A DNA stretch of 64,000 bases from Qipengyuania seohaensis (GCF_002795865.1 NZ_CP024920.1:2825001-2889000); one strand, 5' to 3'. Positions 8,925 to 18,179 are shown, counted from the stretch's first letter. Notes: generated by a model not told the origin, from the sequence alone. Program-made: numbers and translations.

Positions 8925-9560
8925 TTGGGCTTGCGCAGTCTTTACGACCGGCATGTCATGCCGAGGATGATCACCCTTGCCTGCGGGCAAAAGGGCATCG
9001 AGGAACGGCGTAGGCAGATCGTCCCGCTGGCTGAAGGAAGCGTTTTCGAACTGGGGTGTGGGGGCGGTCTCAACCAGCCGCTATACGATCCGGATCGTGT
9101 CGAGAGCTTTGCGGGCATCGATCCTAACGAAAAGCTTTTGGATAGCGCACGCGAGAGAGCGCGCGAGCGTGGCTGGACTGCGGATATCCGAGAAGGGGTC
9201 GGTGAAGAGATCCCATTCGCCGACGGCACATTCGACACGGCCGTTTGCACCTATACGCTTTGTAGCGTCGAGGATCCATCGAAGGTTCTCGGGGAACTGC
9301 GCAGGATCCTGAAACCCGGAGGGCGTTTGCTCTTCCTCGAGCATGGCCGAGCTCCCGATGCCTCCGTTGCCAAGTGGCAAGACCGGATCGAGCCGGTCTG
9401 GAAACCGTTGGCGGGCGGGTGCCATCTGACGCGTCCGATTGGCTCCGCCTTGCGCGGCGCGGGTTTTGAGGTCGAGCCGCTAGGACAGGCCTATCTCGAC
9501 CATACGCCGAAAGTGATGGGCTGGATGGAGTGGGGCGTAGCCCGCCGCGCGGGTGTCTGA
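8925..9560 (+). CDS. class I SAM-dependent methyltransferase
   Basis: Cytosolic methyltransferase of 211 residues with a Rossmann fold. Motif I is VFELGCGGG, the acidic Asp of motif II is in FAGIDPNEK, and a post-I segment IPFADGTFDTAVC and LKPGGRLLFLEHG follow, as in UbiE/phosphatidylethanolamine methyltransferase-type enzymes. The substrate is not readable. The start is TTG, chosen because GGGGAGAGAG lies a few bases upstream; a GTG 15 bases earlier is an alternative without such a site. A 65-base gap separates it from the nucleotidyltransferase gene, so membership of that operon is likely but not proven. Confidence 0.8.
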   Translation: MGLRSLYDRHVMPRMITLACGQKGIEERRRQIVPLAEGSVFELGCGGGLNQPLYDPDRVESFAGIDPNEKLLDSARERARERGWTADIREGVGEEIPFADGTFDTAVCTYTLCSVEDPSKVLGELRRILKPGGRLLFLEHGRAPDASVAKWQDRIEPVWKPLAGGCHLTRPIGSALRGAGFEVEPLGQAYLDHTPKVMGWMEWGVARRAGV

Positions 9561-9566
9561 CGGACG

Positions 9567-9598
9567 ACCGCCCACCTGACCGAAGCCAGGCGGGCGGT
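9567..9598. terminator. stem-loop between convergent methyltransferase and rne
   Basis: Twelve-base arms (ACCGCCCACCTG and CAGGCGGGCGGT, one G-T pair) around an eight-base loop, placed between two convergent stops. It is GC-rich but has no clear T-run on either side, so it could end transcription inefficiently or mainly protect 3' ends. Confidence 0.5.
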
Positions 9599-9608
9599 GT
9601 CGATCACA

Positions 9609-12329
9609 TTAGTCTCCGAAGGTGCGCTGCCACCAACCGCGCTTGGGCTTGCCACCCTCGTCGGTTGATTGGTCGTCCTGCTTCGCCGCGGATTCGGCCG
9701 TTTCAGGCGTGTCCTTAGGACCGGCAACGACAGCCATGTCTTCCTTGACCTGATCGGCGACCTCTTCGGTGGCCTTCTTCTTGCGGGGGCGCTTGGCCTT
9801 CGGTTTTTCCTCGACCGGTGCGGCATCATCGACGGTTTCCGAAGGAGTTTCTTCCACCTTCTTCTTCCGAGTGCGCTTCGGCTTGGGCTTCTCCTCGCCA
9901 TCTTCAGCGTTCGCCGGAGCATCCGCTACCTTCTCGTCGGCTTTTTTCCTTCGCGTCCGCTTCGGCTTTTCGGCAGGTGCCTCTTCGACAGCCGCTTCGG
10001 CCTCTTCGGTGACCTTCTTCTTGCGAGGCGCGCGCTTGCGCTTGGGCTTTTCCTCCTCGGCCGCCTGGCCGGCGGTTTCGGGGGTGTCATCCGGACCCGC
10101 TACAACGGCCATGTCCTCGACGATCTGCTCCGACACCTCTTCGAGGTTCTCCGCGTCCTGCGACGTTACCTCGTCGGACTTGCCGCCGCGTCCACGACCA
10201 CCGCGCCTGCGACCACCGCGACGACGACGCTTTTTCGGCTTGTCTTCGCCGTCGTCATCTTCGTCTTCGTTTTCATTCTCGGGTTCGCTGCCGGAATCTT
10301 CGTCTTCGCCGTTGTCCGAATCCTGTTCGCGGCCTCGGTTGCGACCACGTCCGCCGCGGCGACGGCGACGCTTCTTGCGGGGACGGTCATCATCTTCGTC
10401 CTCGTCGGAAGACTCGACGAACTCTTCTTCGTCGTCATCCTCGTCATCGACAATCGTATCGAACTTGGGTGCGTCCTTCGGTTTCGGCCCGTGGCTCGAC
10501 ACCGTCATCTTTGCGCCCTCATCTTCTCCTTCGGGAATGACTTCCGCGATGACGCCATAACGCTGCTCGATCTCGATCAGGTCGTTGCGCTTTTCGTTGA
10601 GGAGGTAAACGGCAGCCTCGGTGCTGGCGGCGAGGCGGATACGCGATCCCTTACCCTTGGCTGCTTCTTCCTCGATCAGGCGCAGGGCCGAAAGACCGGC
10701 AGAGCTTGCAGTCCGGACGAGACCGGTGCCGTCGCAGTGCGGGCATTCGCGGGTGGTCGCCTCGAGAACGCCGGTGCGCAGGCGCTGGCGGCTCATTTCC
10801 ATGAGGCCGAAGCTCGAAATGCGGCCGACCTGGATGCGCGCGCGGTCGCTCTTGAGCGCATCCTTCATGGCGCGCTCTACCTTGCGGGTATTGGAATGGT
10901 GTTCCTGGTCGATGAAGTCGATGACAACGAGACCGGCCATGTCGCGCAGGCGCAGCTGGCGGGCGATTTCCTTGGCCGCTTCCAGGTTCGTGTGGAGCGC
11001 GGTCTGCTCGATATTGTGCTCCTTGGTGGAGCGGCCGGAGTTGATGTCGATCGAAACCAGGGCTTCGGTCGGGTTGATCACGAGGTAGCCGCCGCTCTTC
11101 AGCTGGACGACCGGATCGTACATCGCCTTCAGCTGGTCTTCCGCGCCGTAGCGCTGGAACAGCGGCACCGGGTCGACATACTGCTTTACCCGCCGCGCGT
11201 GGCTGGGCATCAGCATCTTCATGAAGGCCTTGGCGGACTTGTAGCCTTCTTCGCCTTCGACGACGACTTCTTCGATCTCGCGATTGTAGATGTCGCGGAT
11301 GGCACGTTTGATGAGATCGCTATCCGAATGGATGAGCGCAGGTGCCGCCGATGACAGCGTTTTTTCGCGGATTTCGTCCCACAGGCGCGCGAGGTAGTCG
11401 AAGTCGCGCTTGATCTCGGTCTTGGTACGCGAAAGGCCGGCCGTGCGAACGATCAGGCCCATCGTCTTGGGCAGGCTGAGATCGCCGACAATCTGCTTCA
11501 ACCGCTTGCGGTCGCTTGCCGAATTGATCTTGCGCGAAATGCCGCCACCGTGGCTGCTGTTCGGCATGAGAACGGTGTAACGACCGGCGAGGCTGAGATA
11601 GGTGGTGAGCGCGGCACCCTTGTTGCCGCGTTCTTCCTTGACGACCTGGACGAGAAGCACCTGGCGGCGCTGGATGACGTCCTGGATCTTGTACTTGCGA
11701 CGCAGGGCCATGCGCTTTGCGCGGGCTTCGTCCACTTCCTTGGCGCGGCTGCGACCCTTGCCCTGTCGGCGGCCACGACCGCGGCGCGAGCGTGACTTCG
11801 ATTTGGCATCGTCGTCGTCGCTGTCGTCGCCGTCTTCGCTATCGTCGTCGTCTTCGCCGTCGAGATGACCTTCCTCGATCGTGGAGACGTTGTCCTTGTC
11901 GGAGGTGTCGACTTCTTCGAGCCCGTCTTCTGCGAGATCTTCCGCGAGCGCTTCGGAGCTTTCATCCTCGGCATCGTATTCTTCGCCGGGAAGTTCGCCG
12001 CGCTCTTCTTCTTCAGCGCGCAGGCGCTGTTCTTCCTCGGCGGCTTCCGCTTCGGCGGCCAGAAGGGCCGCGCGGTCTTCCTTGGGAATCTGATAATAGT
12101 CGGGGTGGATTTCGCTGAAAGCGAGGAAGCCGTGACGGTTGCCGCCGAAATCGACGAAAGCCGCCTGCAACGAAGGTTCGACCCTCGTGACCTTGGCTAG
12201 ATAGATATTTCCTTTGATCTGCTTCTTGTCGGCAGATTCGAAATCGAATTCCTCAATCCGGTTTCCCTTGAGGACTGCCACCCGGGTTTCTTCCGGGTGG
12301 CGCGCGTCGATGAGCATGCGCGTTGCCAT
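9609..12329 (-). CDS. rne: ribonuclease E
   Basis: Endoribonuclease of the RNase E/G family, 906 residues, the main scaffold for mRNA decay and rRNA processing. The N-terminal MATRMLIDAR and the S1 RNA-binding domain (GNIYLAKVTRVEPSLQAAFV) are clear. The S1 domain is split by a long acidic then basic insert, roughly residues 90-205. The catalytic half ends with the zinc-link motif CPHCDGTG. The C-terminal region from about residue 640 is low-complexity, rich in Asp/Glu and then in Arg/Lys, with repeated EEKPKxKRxRKKK units and two DMAVVAGP segments (from 739 and 864). GGAGAA precedes the ATG. The upstream gap is long, as expected for a regulated rne leader. Confidence 0.95.
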   Translation of the reverse strand: MATRMLIDARHPEETRVAVLKGNRIEEFDFESADKKQIKGNIYLAKVTRVEPSLQAAFVDFGGNRHGFLAFSEIHPDYYQIPKEDRAALLAAEAEAAEEEQRLRAEEEERGELPGEEYDAEDESSEALAEDLAEDGLEEVDTSDKDNVSTIEEGHLDGEDDDDSEDGDDSDDDDAKSKSRSRRGRGRRQGKGRSRAKEVDEARAKRMALRRKYKIQDVIQRRQVLLVQVVKEERGNKGAALTTYLSLAGRYTVLMPNSSHGGGISRKINSASDRKRLKQIVGDLSLPKTMGLIVRTAGLSRTKTEIKRDFDYLARLWDEIREKTLSSAAPALIHSDSDLIKRAIRDIYNREIEEVVVEGEEGYKSAKAFMKMLMPSHARRVKQYVDPVPLFQRYGAEDQLKAMYDPVVQLKSGGYLVINPTEALVSIDINSGRSTKEHNIEQTALHTNLEAAKEIARQLRLRDMAGLVVIDFIDQEHHSNTRKVERAMKDALKSDRARIQVGRISSFGLMEMSRQRLRTGVLEATTRECPHCDGTGLVRTASSAGLSALRLIEEEAAKGKGSRIRLAASTEAAVYLLNEKRNDLIEIEQRYGVIAEVIPEGEDEGAKMTVSSHGPKPKDAPKFDTIVDDEDDDEEEFVESSDEDEDDDRPRKKRRRRRGGRGRNRGREQDSDNGEDEDSGSEPENENEDEDDDGEDKPKKRRRRGGRRRGGRGRGGKSDEVTSQDAENLEEVSEQIVEDMAVVAGPDDTPETAGQAAEEEKPKRKRAPRKKKVTEEAEAAVEEAPAEKPKRTRRKKADEKVADAPANAEDGEEKPKPKRTRKKKVEETPSETVDDAAPVEEKPKAKRPRKKKATEEVADQVKEDMAVVAGPKDTPETAESAAKQDDQSTDEGGKPKRGWWQRTFGD
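9681..9740 (-). repeat. rne internal repeat, copy 2
   Basis: Encodes the DMAVVAGPKDTPETAESAAK segment near the RNase E C-terminus. It matches the copy at 10056-10115 in protein sequence and largely in DNA, so it is an intragenic duplication in the disordered tail. Confidence 0.7.
10056..10115 (-). repeat. rne internal repeat, copy 1
   Basis: Encodes DMAVVAGPDDTPETAGQAAE in the RNase E tail and is the partner of the copy at 9681-9740. Between the two copies lie four basic units of the EEKPKxKRxRKKK type, so the tail is built from repeated modules. Confidence 0.7.
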
Positions 12330-12765
12330 TAATTATTCTCCATGCGCGGCGGGGCGGGGCGAGCCCGTCCTTCCTGCTGCGCGATTGTGTGTGGAAACCG
12401 CTTCCCGTCTGTGGGAGTGCGGCATTAGCGGTCCGGTTCAGAACACTGCGATCGTCTGTCCGGATATTCGTGTCTGCATCCGAAGCACTGCGCAAAATTT
12501 GCGCCCTTGCATCCGTCGCGGCAGCCGTCTTGCCGAAGATCGGCGCAGGAACTGCGGAAAGGGATGAGTGCGTTCTGTGCATCAACCTGTACAAATAAGG
12601 GCCACACCAGGATGGCGGGGCGAAAACGGTATCGGCGTCCCTCTTCGTCGCGATTTTCGCGCCGATCGGAGGCACCGAACCGATATGAGGAGCGCTAGCA
12701 CCGTGGGTTTCGATCGGCAACTATATTGCGCATAAGGTGCACGAAGCCTTAAGGTTTTGGTGACC
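12330..12765. other. 436-base gap: rne leader and divergent promoter region
   Basis: No convincing gene on either strand. The short open frames here lack ribosome sites and protein-like composition. On the minus strand it must hold the rne promoter and 5' leader; RNase E leaders mediate autoregulation in some bacteria. It contains a GC-rich run near the rne start (12,345-12,365), a 15-nt dyad at 12,490-12,504, and an AT-richer stretch at 12,720-12,760 next to the amidase start. Promoter elements could not be assigned with confidence. Confidence 0.6.
12490..12504. promoter_or_regulatory. 15-nt dyad in rne upstream region
   Basis: GCGCAAA and TTTGCGC flank one base, a perfect inverted repeat about 160 bases upstream of the rne ATG. 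The centre is too short for an RNA loop, so a DNA-bound dimer is the natural reading. The regulator is unknown. Confidence 0.35.
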
Positions 12766-13629
12766 ATGAAATCCATCATGCATCTCGCCGCACCCCTTCT
12801 TGTGACGGTAACCGCGCTTGCCGCAGCAATTGGCGTGGCGGTGGGAGGCGGCCTTTCTGCGGCAGAACCAGGTCTGGTTCTCCGAGCTGCCTTGCCCGGC
12901 AAGGCCGATGAGCCGGAACTTCCCGAAATCCGAGGCCGCGAGAACTTGCCACTGGTCGTCATCGATCCGGGGCATGGCGGTTTCGATCCCGGCGCCAGCG
13001 CATCGGGGTACCGCGAGAAAACCTTGGTACTGGGTCTGGCCAGAGCGCTTCGCGACGAGATAGACGAGCGCGGCATCGCAAGGGTTGCGTTAACTCGCGA
13101 CGATGACCGCTATCTTCTTCATGCCGAGCGTTATGAACTGGCGCGCCGCCTCCAAGCCGATCTCTTCATTTCCATCCATGCCGATAGCGCTGGGGATGCC
13201 GGAGAAGTAGAAGGCGCGAGTATCTATACACTCTCCGATCGCGCATCGAGTGCCGCCGCCGCCAGGTTTGCCGCCAGGGAGAATGCAGCCGACACGCTTA
13301 ACGGCGTTTCGCTGGGCGGCGCGAGCGAGGAAGTGAACGAGATTCTGGTGGAGCTGTCGCGGCGCCGGACCCGTGCGGAATCGGAAGAGTTCGCGGGCCT
13401 GATCCAGCGGGTAGGCGAGGGCAAGGTGCAATTTCACCCGAAACCCCGGCACTCGGCCGACCTGCTGGTCTTGCGCGCTCCCGATATCCCCTCGGTCCTT
13501 TTCGAAAGCGGGTTCATCACGAACGAATCCGAGGCAAGACGCCTTGCGTCTGCCGAAGGCCGCGAGGACTTTGCAGAGGTGATGGCTCAGGCTGTCGGAC
13601 TGTACTTTGCACGCCAGCAGCAGCGTTGA
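12766..13629 (+). CDS. N-acetylmuramoyl-L-alanine amidase
   Basis: Periplasmic zinc amidase of the AmiC type that cleaves the bond between muramic acid and the stem peptide, important for daughter-cell separation. It has 287 residues: a signal peptide (about 1-33), then an Amidase_3 domain with VVIDPGHGG (His70), REKT (Glu84), FISIHAD (His138) and the catalytic Glu247 in VLFESGF. There is no AMIN domain ahead of the catalytic part, so the protein is short for AmiC. ATG was chosen over nearby TTG and GTG because it begins a good signal peptide and AAGG lies upstream. PBP1A follows in the same direction after 64 bases, a functionally matching neighbour. Confidence 0.9.
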   Translation: MKSIMHLAAPLLVTVTALAAAIGVAVGGGLSAAEPGLVLRAALPGKADEPELPEIRGRENLPLVVIDPGHGGFDPGASASGYREKTLVLGLARALRDEIDERGIARVALTRDDDRYLLHAERYELARRLQADLFISIHADSAGDAGEVEGASIYTLSDRASSAAAARFAARENAADTLNGVSLGGASEEVNEILVELSRRRTRAESEEFAGLIQRVGEGKVQFHPKPRHSADLLVLRAPDIPSVLFESGFITNESEARRLASAEGREDFAEVMAQAVGLYFARQQQR

Positions 13630-13693
13630 TCGCAAATAGCCACAGTTAGTATAGCGCGCGCGATAAAACGCGTGCTAAAGGCCTGCGCTGATC

Positions 13694-16210
13694 ATGAGTT
13701 ACGCCAGTCATCTGCAGTATTATCGCGACCGCCTGACCGGCGATCCCGTGCGCTTTGTCAACTGGATGCGCGAGAACTGGCACGACAACCAGCGCCTGCG
13801 TGTCATGACCTATCTGATCGGCATTGCGCTGATGCTGCTCGTGCTTTTGTGGGCATCGCTTGCGCGCAACCTGCCCGACGCCGAATCCCTTCTCGAATAC
13901 GAAACACCGCTTCCTTCCGTGGTCCGCGGCGTTGATGGCGAGATCGTTCATTCCTACGCCCGCGAACGGCGCGTCCAGCTGCAGTACGTCGACTTCCCGC
14001 AGCCGATGATCGAGGCTTTCCTTTCGGCCGAAGACAAGACTTTCTTCAGCCACGGGGGCGTCGATTTCACCGGCACCCTGAATGCCGTGTTCGATTATGC
14101 CACCAAGTATGGTTCCGGCGAACGCGCGGTCGGCGGTTCGACTATCACGCAGCAGGTCGCGAAGAACCTCCTTCTCGGTGACGAATACTCGGTCACGCGC
14201 AAGCTCAAGGAAATGATACTGGCGCAGCGTATCGAGCAGGTTCTGACCAAGCAGGAAATCCTCGAACTGTATCTGAATGAAATCCCGCTCGGCCGAAGGA
14301 GCTTCGGCGTCCAGGCGGCCGCGCGCGCATATTTCGACAAGGACGTCGACGAGCTGGACCTGCACGAAACGGCTTTCCTTGCCATCCTGCCGAAGGCGCC
14401 GGAACGTTACGGGCGAGAGCGTTACCGCGATCTTGCTGTCACGCGCCGCAATTTCGTACTCGACCAGATGGTCGCCAACGACTTCGTCACCGCTGCAGAA
14501 GCGAATACGGCAAAGGCGCAGCCCCTGGACCTTGTCCAGCAGCGTAGCGAGCGTTCGGCCGATGCAGGCTATTTCCTCGAAGAAGTTCGCCGCCAACTGA
14601 TCACGGAGTTCGGTGAAACGGCCGATGAGGGCGGGAACAGCGTATACGCCGGCGGCCTGTGGGTTCGCACATCGCTCGACGTCGAACTTCAGGATGCGGC
14701 ACGCGATGCGCTCCGCGCTCAATTGCTCAGCTATCACGGCAACCGCGGCTTCACGGGACCGATCGCAACGCTCAATCCCGAAAACGGCAGCCTGCACTCG
14801 CAGCTCGCCTCTTCGAACCTGAGCATCAATTACGAAGACTGGCGTGTCGGTGTCATTACGAAGGCAGGCAGTTCGCCGACGATCGGCCTGACCAATGGCG
14901 AAGATTACGCGCTTTCTGGAGCGCCGAGCACACTCAAGCTCGGGGACGTCGTTGCGGCAGAGCCTTCAGGTTCCGGCTACCGTCTGCGCGTCGTGCCCGA
15001 AGTGTCCGGGGCATTCCTTGCCGAAGCGCCGCAGACGGGCCGTGTTCTCGCCATGCAGGGCGGCTTCGATAGCCGTCTGGGCAGTTTCAACCGCGCCACG
15101 CAGGCCGATCGCCAGCCGGGCTCGACCATCAAGCCCTTCGTGTACGCTTCCGCGCTGGACAATGGGATGACGCCTGCAACCCAAGTCCCCGACCAGACTT
15201 TTTGCGTATGGCAGGGTGCACAGCTTGGTGAGAAATGCTTCCGGAACTTCGGCGGCGGCGGCGGTGGAGAGCACACACTGCGGTGGGGGCTGGAGCAAAG
15301 CCGCAATCTCATGACAGTCCATATTGCCGACGACACAGGAATGCAGAACGTCGTTCAGACGATCTCCCGCGTGGGCATCGGAAACTATGAACCGTATTAC
15401 TCCTTCGCCTTGGGTGCGGGCGAAACGACCGTCGCGAAGATGGTCAACGCTTATTCCGCGCTGGCAAACTGGGGGCGTCAGAACGAAGGTTCGGTAATCG
15501 ATTACGTGCAGGATCGGCGCGGGAAGGTGATTTACCGGACCGACAAACGCGAATGCACCGGATGTAACATGGCGGAATGGGACGGTCAGCCGATGCCGCG
15601 GTTTGAACCGTCCGGGAAACAGGTCCTCGACCCGCGCACGGCCTTCCAGATGGTCCACATGCTGCAAGGCGTCGTCACACGCGGCACCGCAGTGCGCCTG
15701 CGCAGTCTCGAACTTCCGCTCTTCGGCAAGACCGGCACCACCAACGGCCCGACGAATGCGTGGTTCGTGGGCGGCACGCCGGATATCGTTGCAGGCATGT
15801 ATGTCGGCTTCGACCAGCCCCGGAACCTGGGTGGTTGGGTGCAAGGCGGCAACACTGCCGCGCCCATCATGAAGCGCTTCGTCGAAGCGACGAAGGATCG
15901 CTGGACTTCGCCGGATTTCGTGGCCCCACCCGGTATCCGGATGGTCAAGATCGACCGCCGTACCGGCAAGCGGGTATTCGACGGCGAACCGTCGAACGAT
16001 CCAAAGGCCTCCGTGATCTGGGAGGCTTTCAAGCCCGATACCGAACCGCCGCGTTCGACCCGTTCCGACGAAATGGCTGCGCAGAGGGCCGAGATTCTGG
16101 AGCTCATCAAGCGGGCTCGAGAAGGGGTCCGCGCGAACCGACGGGTCGAGGCCGAAGGCCGCGACGATTCCGCCGGAGACTTCGTCGAAGAGAACGAGGG
16201 CCTCTACTAG
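13694..16210 (+). CDS. mrcA: penicillin-binding protein 1A (bifunctional transglycosylase/transpeptidase)
   Basis: Class A PBP of 838 residues that polymerises and cross-links peptidoglycan. A short cytoplasmic N-terminus and one membrane anchor (about residues 37-57) precede the GT51 domain, which has AEDKTFFSHGG with catalytic Glu113 and the GGSTITQQVAKN motif. The transpeptidase domain has STIK (Ser477-Lys480), SRN (536) and KTGTT (679). An OB-like insert lies between the domains, and the tail is charged. Length and order fit PBP1A/PonA. It follows a wall amidase and precedes prfB. Confidence 0.94.
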   Translation: MSYASHLQYYRDRLTGDPVRFVNWMRENWHDNQRLRVMTYLIGIALMLLVLLWASLARNLPDAESLLEYETPLPSVVRGVDGEIVHSYARERRVQLQYVDFPQPMIEAFLSAEDKTFFSHGGVDFTGTLNAVFDYATKYGSGERAVGGSTITQQVAKNLLLGDEYSVTRKLKEMILAQRIEQVLTKQEILELYLNEIPLGRRSFGVQAAARAYFDKDVDELDLHETAFLAILPKAPERYGRERYRDLAVTRRNFVLDQMVANDFVTAAEANTAKAQPLDLVQQRSERSADAGYFLEEVRRQLITEFGETADEGGNSVYAGGLWVRTSLDVELQDAARDALRAQLLSYHGNRGFTGPIATLNPENGSLHSQLASSNLSINYEDWRVGVITKAGSSPTIGLTNGEDYALSGAPSTLKLGDVVAAEPSGSGYRLRVVPEVSGAFLAEAPQTGRVLAMQGGFDSRLGSFNRATQADRQPGSTIKPFVYASALDNGMTPATQVPDQTFCVWQGAQLGEKCFRNFGGGGGGEHTLRWGLEQSRNLMTVHIADDTGMQNVVQTISRVGIGNYEPYYSFALGAGETTVAKMVNAYSALANWGRQNEGSVIDYVQDRRGKVIYRTDKRECTGCNMAEWDGQPMPRFEPSGKQVLDPRTAFQMVHMLQGVVTRGTAVRLRSLELPLFGKTGTTNGPTNAWFVGGTPDIVAGMYVGFDQPRNLGGWVQGGNTAAPIMKRFVEATKDRWTSPDFVAPPGIRMVKIDRRTGKRVFDGEPSNDPKASVIWEAFKPDTEPPRSTRSDEMAAQRAEILELIKRAREGVRANRRVEAEGRDDSAGDFVEENEGLY

Positions 16211-16231
16211 GCTGACTGCTCCAAGCACACC

Positions 16232-16260
16232 CGCGCAGCTTTACAATTATAGCCTGCGCG
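16232..16260. terminator. stem-loop between PBP1A gene and prfB
   Basis: CGCGCAG pairs with CTGCGCG around a loop containing TTACAATTATAG, with three further pairs beyond a one-base bulge. No T-run follows. It could be a weak terminator for the PBP1A gene or part of the prfB leader; the AT-rich loop also resembles a -10 element. Confidence 0.3.
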
Positions 16261-16299
16261 TTAGGTGGGCGAACCAACGGACTACAAGGAATTCGTCTT

Positions 16300-17427
16300 A
16301 TGCGTGCCGAAGGGCAGGCCAATATCGACCGTATCGAAGCTGCTCTTGCGCTGGTGCGCCAGTCGCTCGACTGGGATCATGCACTGCGCCAGCTGGATGA
16401 ACTTGACGCCAGGGTTCAGGATCCGACCCTGTGGGACGATCCCAAGCAGGCGCAGGCCATTACGCAGGAGCAAAAGCGGCTCGAGACCGCGATCAACACG
16501 GTGCGCGAGATCGAGAGCGAGATGGCTGACGCGATCGAATTCGTCGAGATGGGTGAAGCCGAAGGCGATGAAGATGTCGCCAATGAAGGGCTCGCCAGTC
16601 TTGCCGCGCTCGCCGAGCGGGCTGACCGGGACAAGGTGCAAGCGCTCCTGTCCGGAGAGGCCGATGGGAACGACACCTATCTCGAAATCCATGCCGGAGC
16701 GGGCGGCACCGAAAGCAACGATTGGGCAGAAATGCTCTTCCGCATGTACGCGCGTTGGGCAGAGCGCCGCGGCTTCAAGGTCGAAACGGTGGAATACCAG
16801 GCCGGCGACCAGGCCGGGATCAAGTCGGCGACGCTGCTGCTGAAAGGCGAAAACGCCTATGGCTATGCCAAGACCGAAAGCGGCGTCCACCGCCTCGTCC
16901 GCATCAGCCCGTACGATAGTTCTGCACGTCGTCACACGAGCTTCTGTTCGGTCTGGGTCTATCCGGTCATCGACGACAATATCGACATCGAGATCAATCC
17001 CGCAGACCTCAAGATCGACACCTATCGCGCATCCGGTGCTGGCGGACAGCACGTCAACACGACCGACTCTGCCGTTCGCATTACCCACCAGCCGACCGGT
17101 ATCGTGGTCGCCAGCCAGAACGACCGCAGCCAGCACAAGAACCGCGCAACAGCGATGAATATGCTGAAAGCACGCCTGTTCGAGCGGGAGATGGCGGAAC
17201 GCGAAGCGGCTGCTTCGGGCGAGTACCAGGAAAAGAGCGATATCGGGTGGGGACACCAGATCCGGTCTTATGTTCTTCAGCCGTACCAGATGGTCAAAGA
17301 CCTCAGGACCGGCGTGACATCGCCGACGCCCGACGACGTTCTAGACGGGGCACTGGATCCGTTCATTTCCGCCGCGCTCGCGCAGCAGGTTACTGGTGAA
17401 ACGGTAGAGGTGGAGGACGCCGAGTGA
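16300..17427 (+). CDS. prfB: peptide chain release factor 2
   Basis: Class I release factor recognising UGA and UAA, 375 residues. The peptidyl-tRNA hydrolysis motif GAGGQ has its Gln at 250. The anticodon-like tripeptide region reads SPY (203-205), where E. coli RF2 has SPF. The gene is one uninterrupted frame: there is no in-frame UGA near codon 25, so the programmed frameshift known from E. coli prfB is absent. An AAGGA ribosome site lies upstream of ATG. The stop overlaps the GTG of the next gene by four bases. Confidence 0.95.
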   Translation: MRAEGQANIDRIEAALALVRQSLDWDHALRQLDELDARVQDPTLWDDPKQAQAITQEQKRLETAINTVREIESEMADAIEFVEMGEAEGDEDVANEGLASLAALAERADRDKVQALLSGEADGNDTYLEIHAGAGGTESNDWAEMLFRMYARWAERRGFKVETVEYQAGDQAGIKSATLLLKGENAYGYAKTESGVHRLVRISPYDSSARRHTSFCSVWVYPVIDDNIDIEINPADLKIDTYRASGAGGQHVNTTDSAVRITHQPTGIVVASQNDRSQHKNRATAMNMLKARLFEREMAEREAAASGEYQEKSDIGWGHQIRSYVLQPYQMVKDLRTGVTSPTPDDVLDGALDPFISAALAQQVTGETVEVEDAE

Positions 17428-18143
17428 GGCGTGCGTCGCTCCTCCTGATTGCGCTGGGCGCGCTTGCCGGGTGCGATGCGGTCACGAGCGATCAAGCTTC
17501 CGGACCGGTCTTTCCCGAGCCGGACAGGCCTGTATCCGAAGTCATCTCCTACCAGTTCTCGACGGAAGACGCCCGCGACAGCCGTGGTGAAGCGCAAAAA
17601 GTCATGGACCTTGCAGAAATAGAGCCGGGCATGACCGTGGCGGATATTGGCGCAGGGAACGGCTACTACACGGTTCGCCTCGCGCCGCGTGTCGGAGATT
17701 CCGGGCGGGTGCTTGCGCAGGATATCGACCCCGAAGCCATCCAGAGACTGGGTCGCCGGGTAGAGCGTCAACGTCTCGACAACGTGTCCATCAGGCTCGG
17801 TGAACCCAGCAATCCGCGTTTACCGGACAACAGCTTCGACCGCATTTTCATGGTCCACATGTATCACGAGATCCAGCAGCCCTACGAGTTCCTGTGGAAT
17901 ATGTGGCCGGCCTTGCGGGACGGTGGTCAGGTGATAGTCGTGGACGTCGATCGACCGACGGACCAGCACGGGATCGACCCTTTGCTTCTGTCATGCGAAT
18001 TTCGCCGGGCCGGGTATGAACTTGTGGCTTTCAAGGACGCTCCCGAATTGTCGGGCTACTATGCACAGTTCAAGGCAGCGGCTAACAGGCCAAAGCCGGA
18101 AGAGATAACGCCCTGCCGCGCAGATAGCGGCAACGAGGGCTAG
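17424..18143 (+). CDS. class I methyltransferase with lipoprotein signal
   Basis: Protein of 239 residues whose N-terminus is a lipoprotein signal: two Arg, a hydrophobic core and the lipobox LAGC with Cys17. The rest looks like a class I SAM methyltransferase with motif I VADIGAGNG (72-80), the Asp of motif II in LAQDID, a helical MVHMYHEIQQP segment and GGQVIVVDVDRP. The combination is odd, because SAM is not expected in the periplasm. Either the lipobox is used and the fold has another job, or the protein stays inside. It is translationally coupled to prfB. The GTG start is required to include the lipobox. Confidence 0.75.
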   Translation: MRRASLLLIALGALAGCDAVTSDQASGPVFPEPDRPVSEVISYQFSTEDARDSRGEAQKVMDLAEIEPGMTVADIGAGNGYYTVRLAPRVGDSGRVLAQDIDPEAIQRLGRRVERQRLDNVSIRLGEPSNPRLPDNSFDRIFMVHMYHEIQQPYEFLWNMWPALRDGGQVIVVDVDRPTDQHGIDPLLLSCEFRRAGYELVAFKDAPELSGYYAQFKAAANRPKPEEITPCRADSGNEG

Positions 18144-18179
18144 GCACGAGAAAGTGCCCAATCAGGGAAAGAGGATTGC

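Noticed and set aside
9669..11354. Long plus-strand open frame (561 codons) antisense to rne
   Set aside because: It mirrors the low-complexity, GC-rich rne coding sequence in the opposite strand, has no ribosome site and no protein-like composition.
12253..12720. Short open frames upstream of rne on both strands
   Set aside because: No ribosome site, and composition like non-coding leader; one overlaps the rne start region.
16300..16420. Programmed frameshift in prfB
   Set aside because: The gene is one continuous frame from ATG to stop, with no early in-frame UGA.
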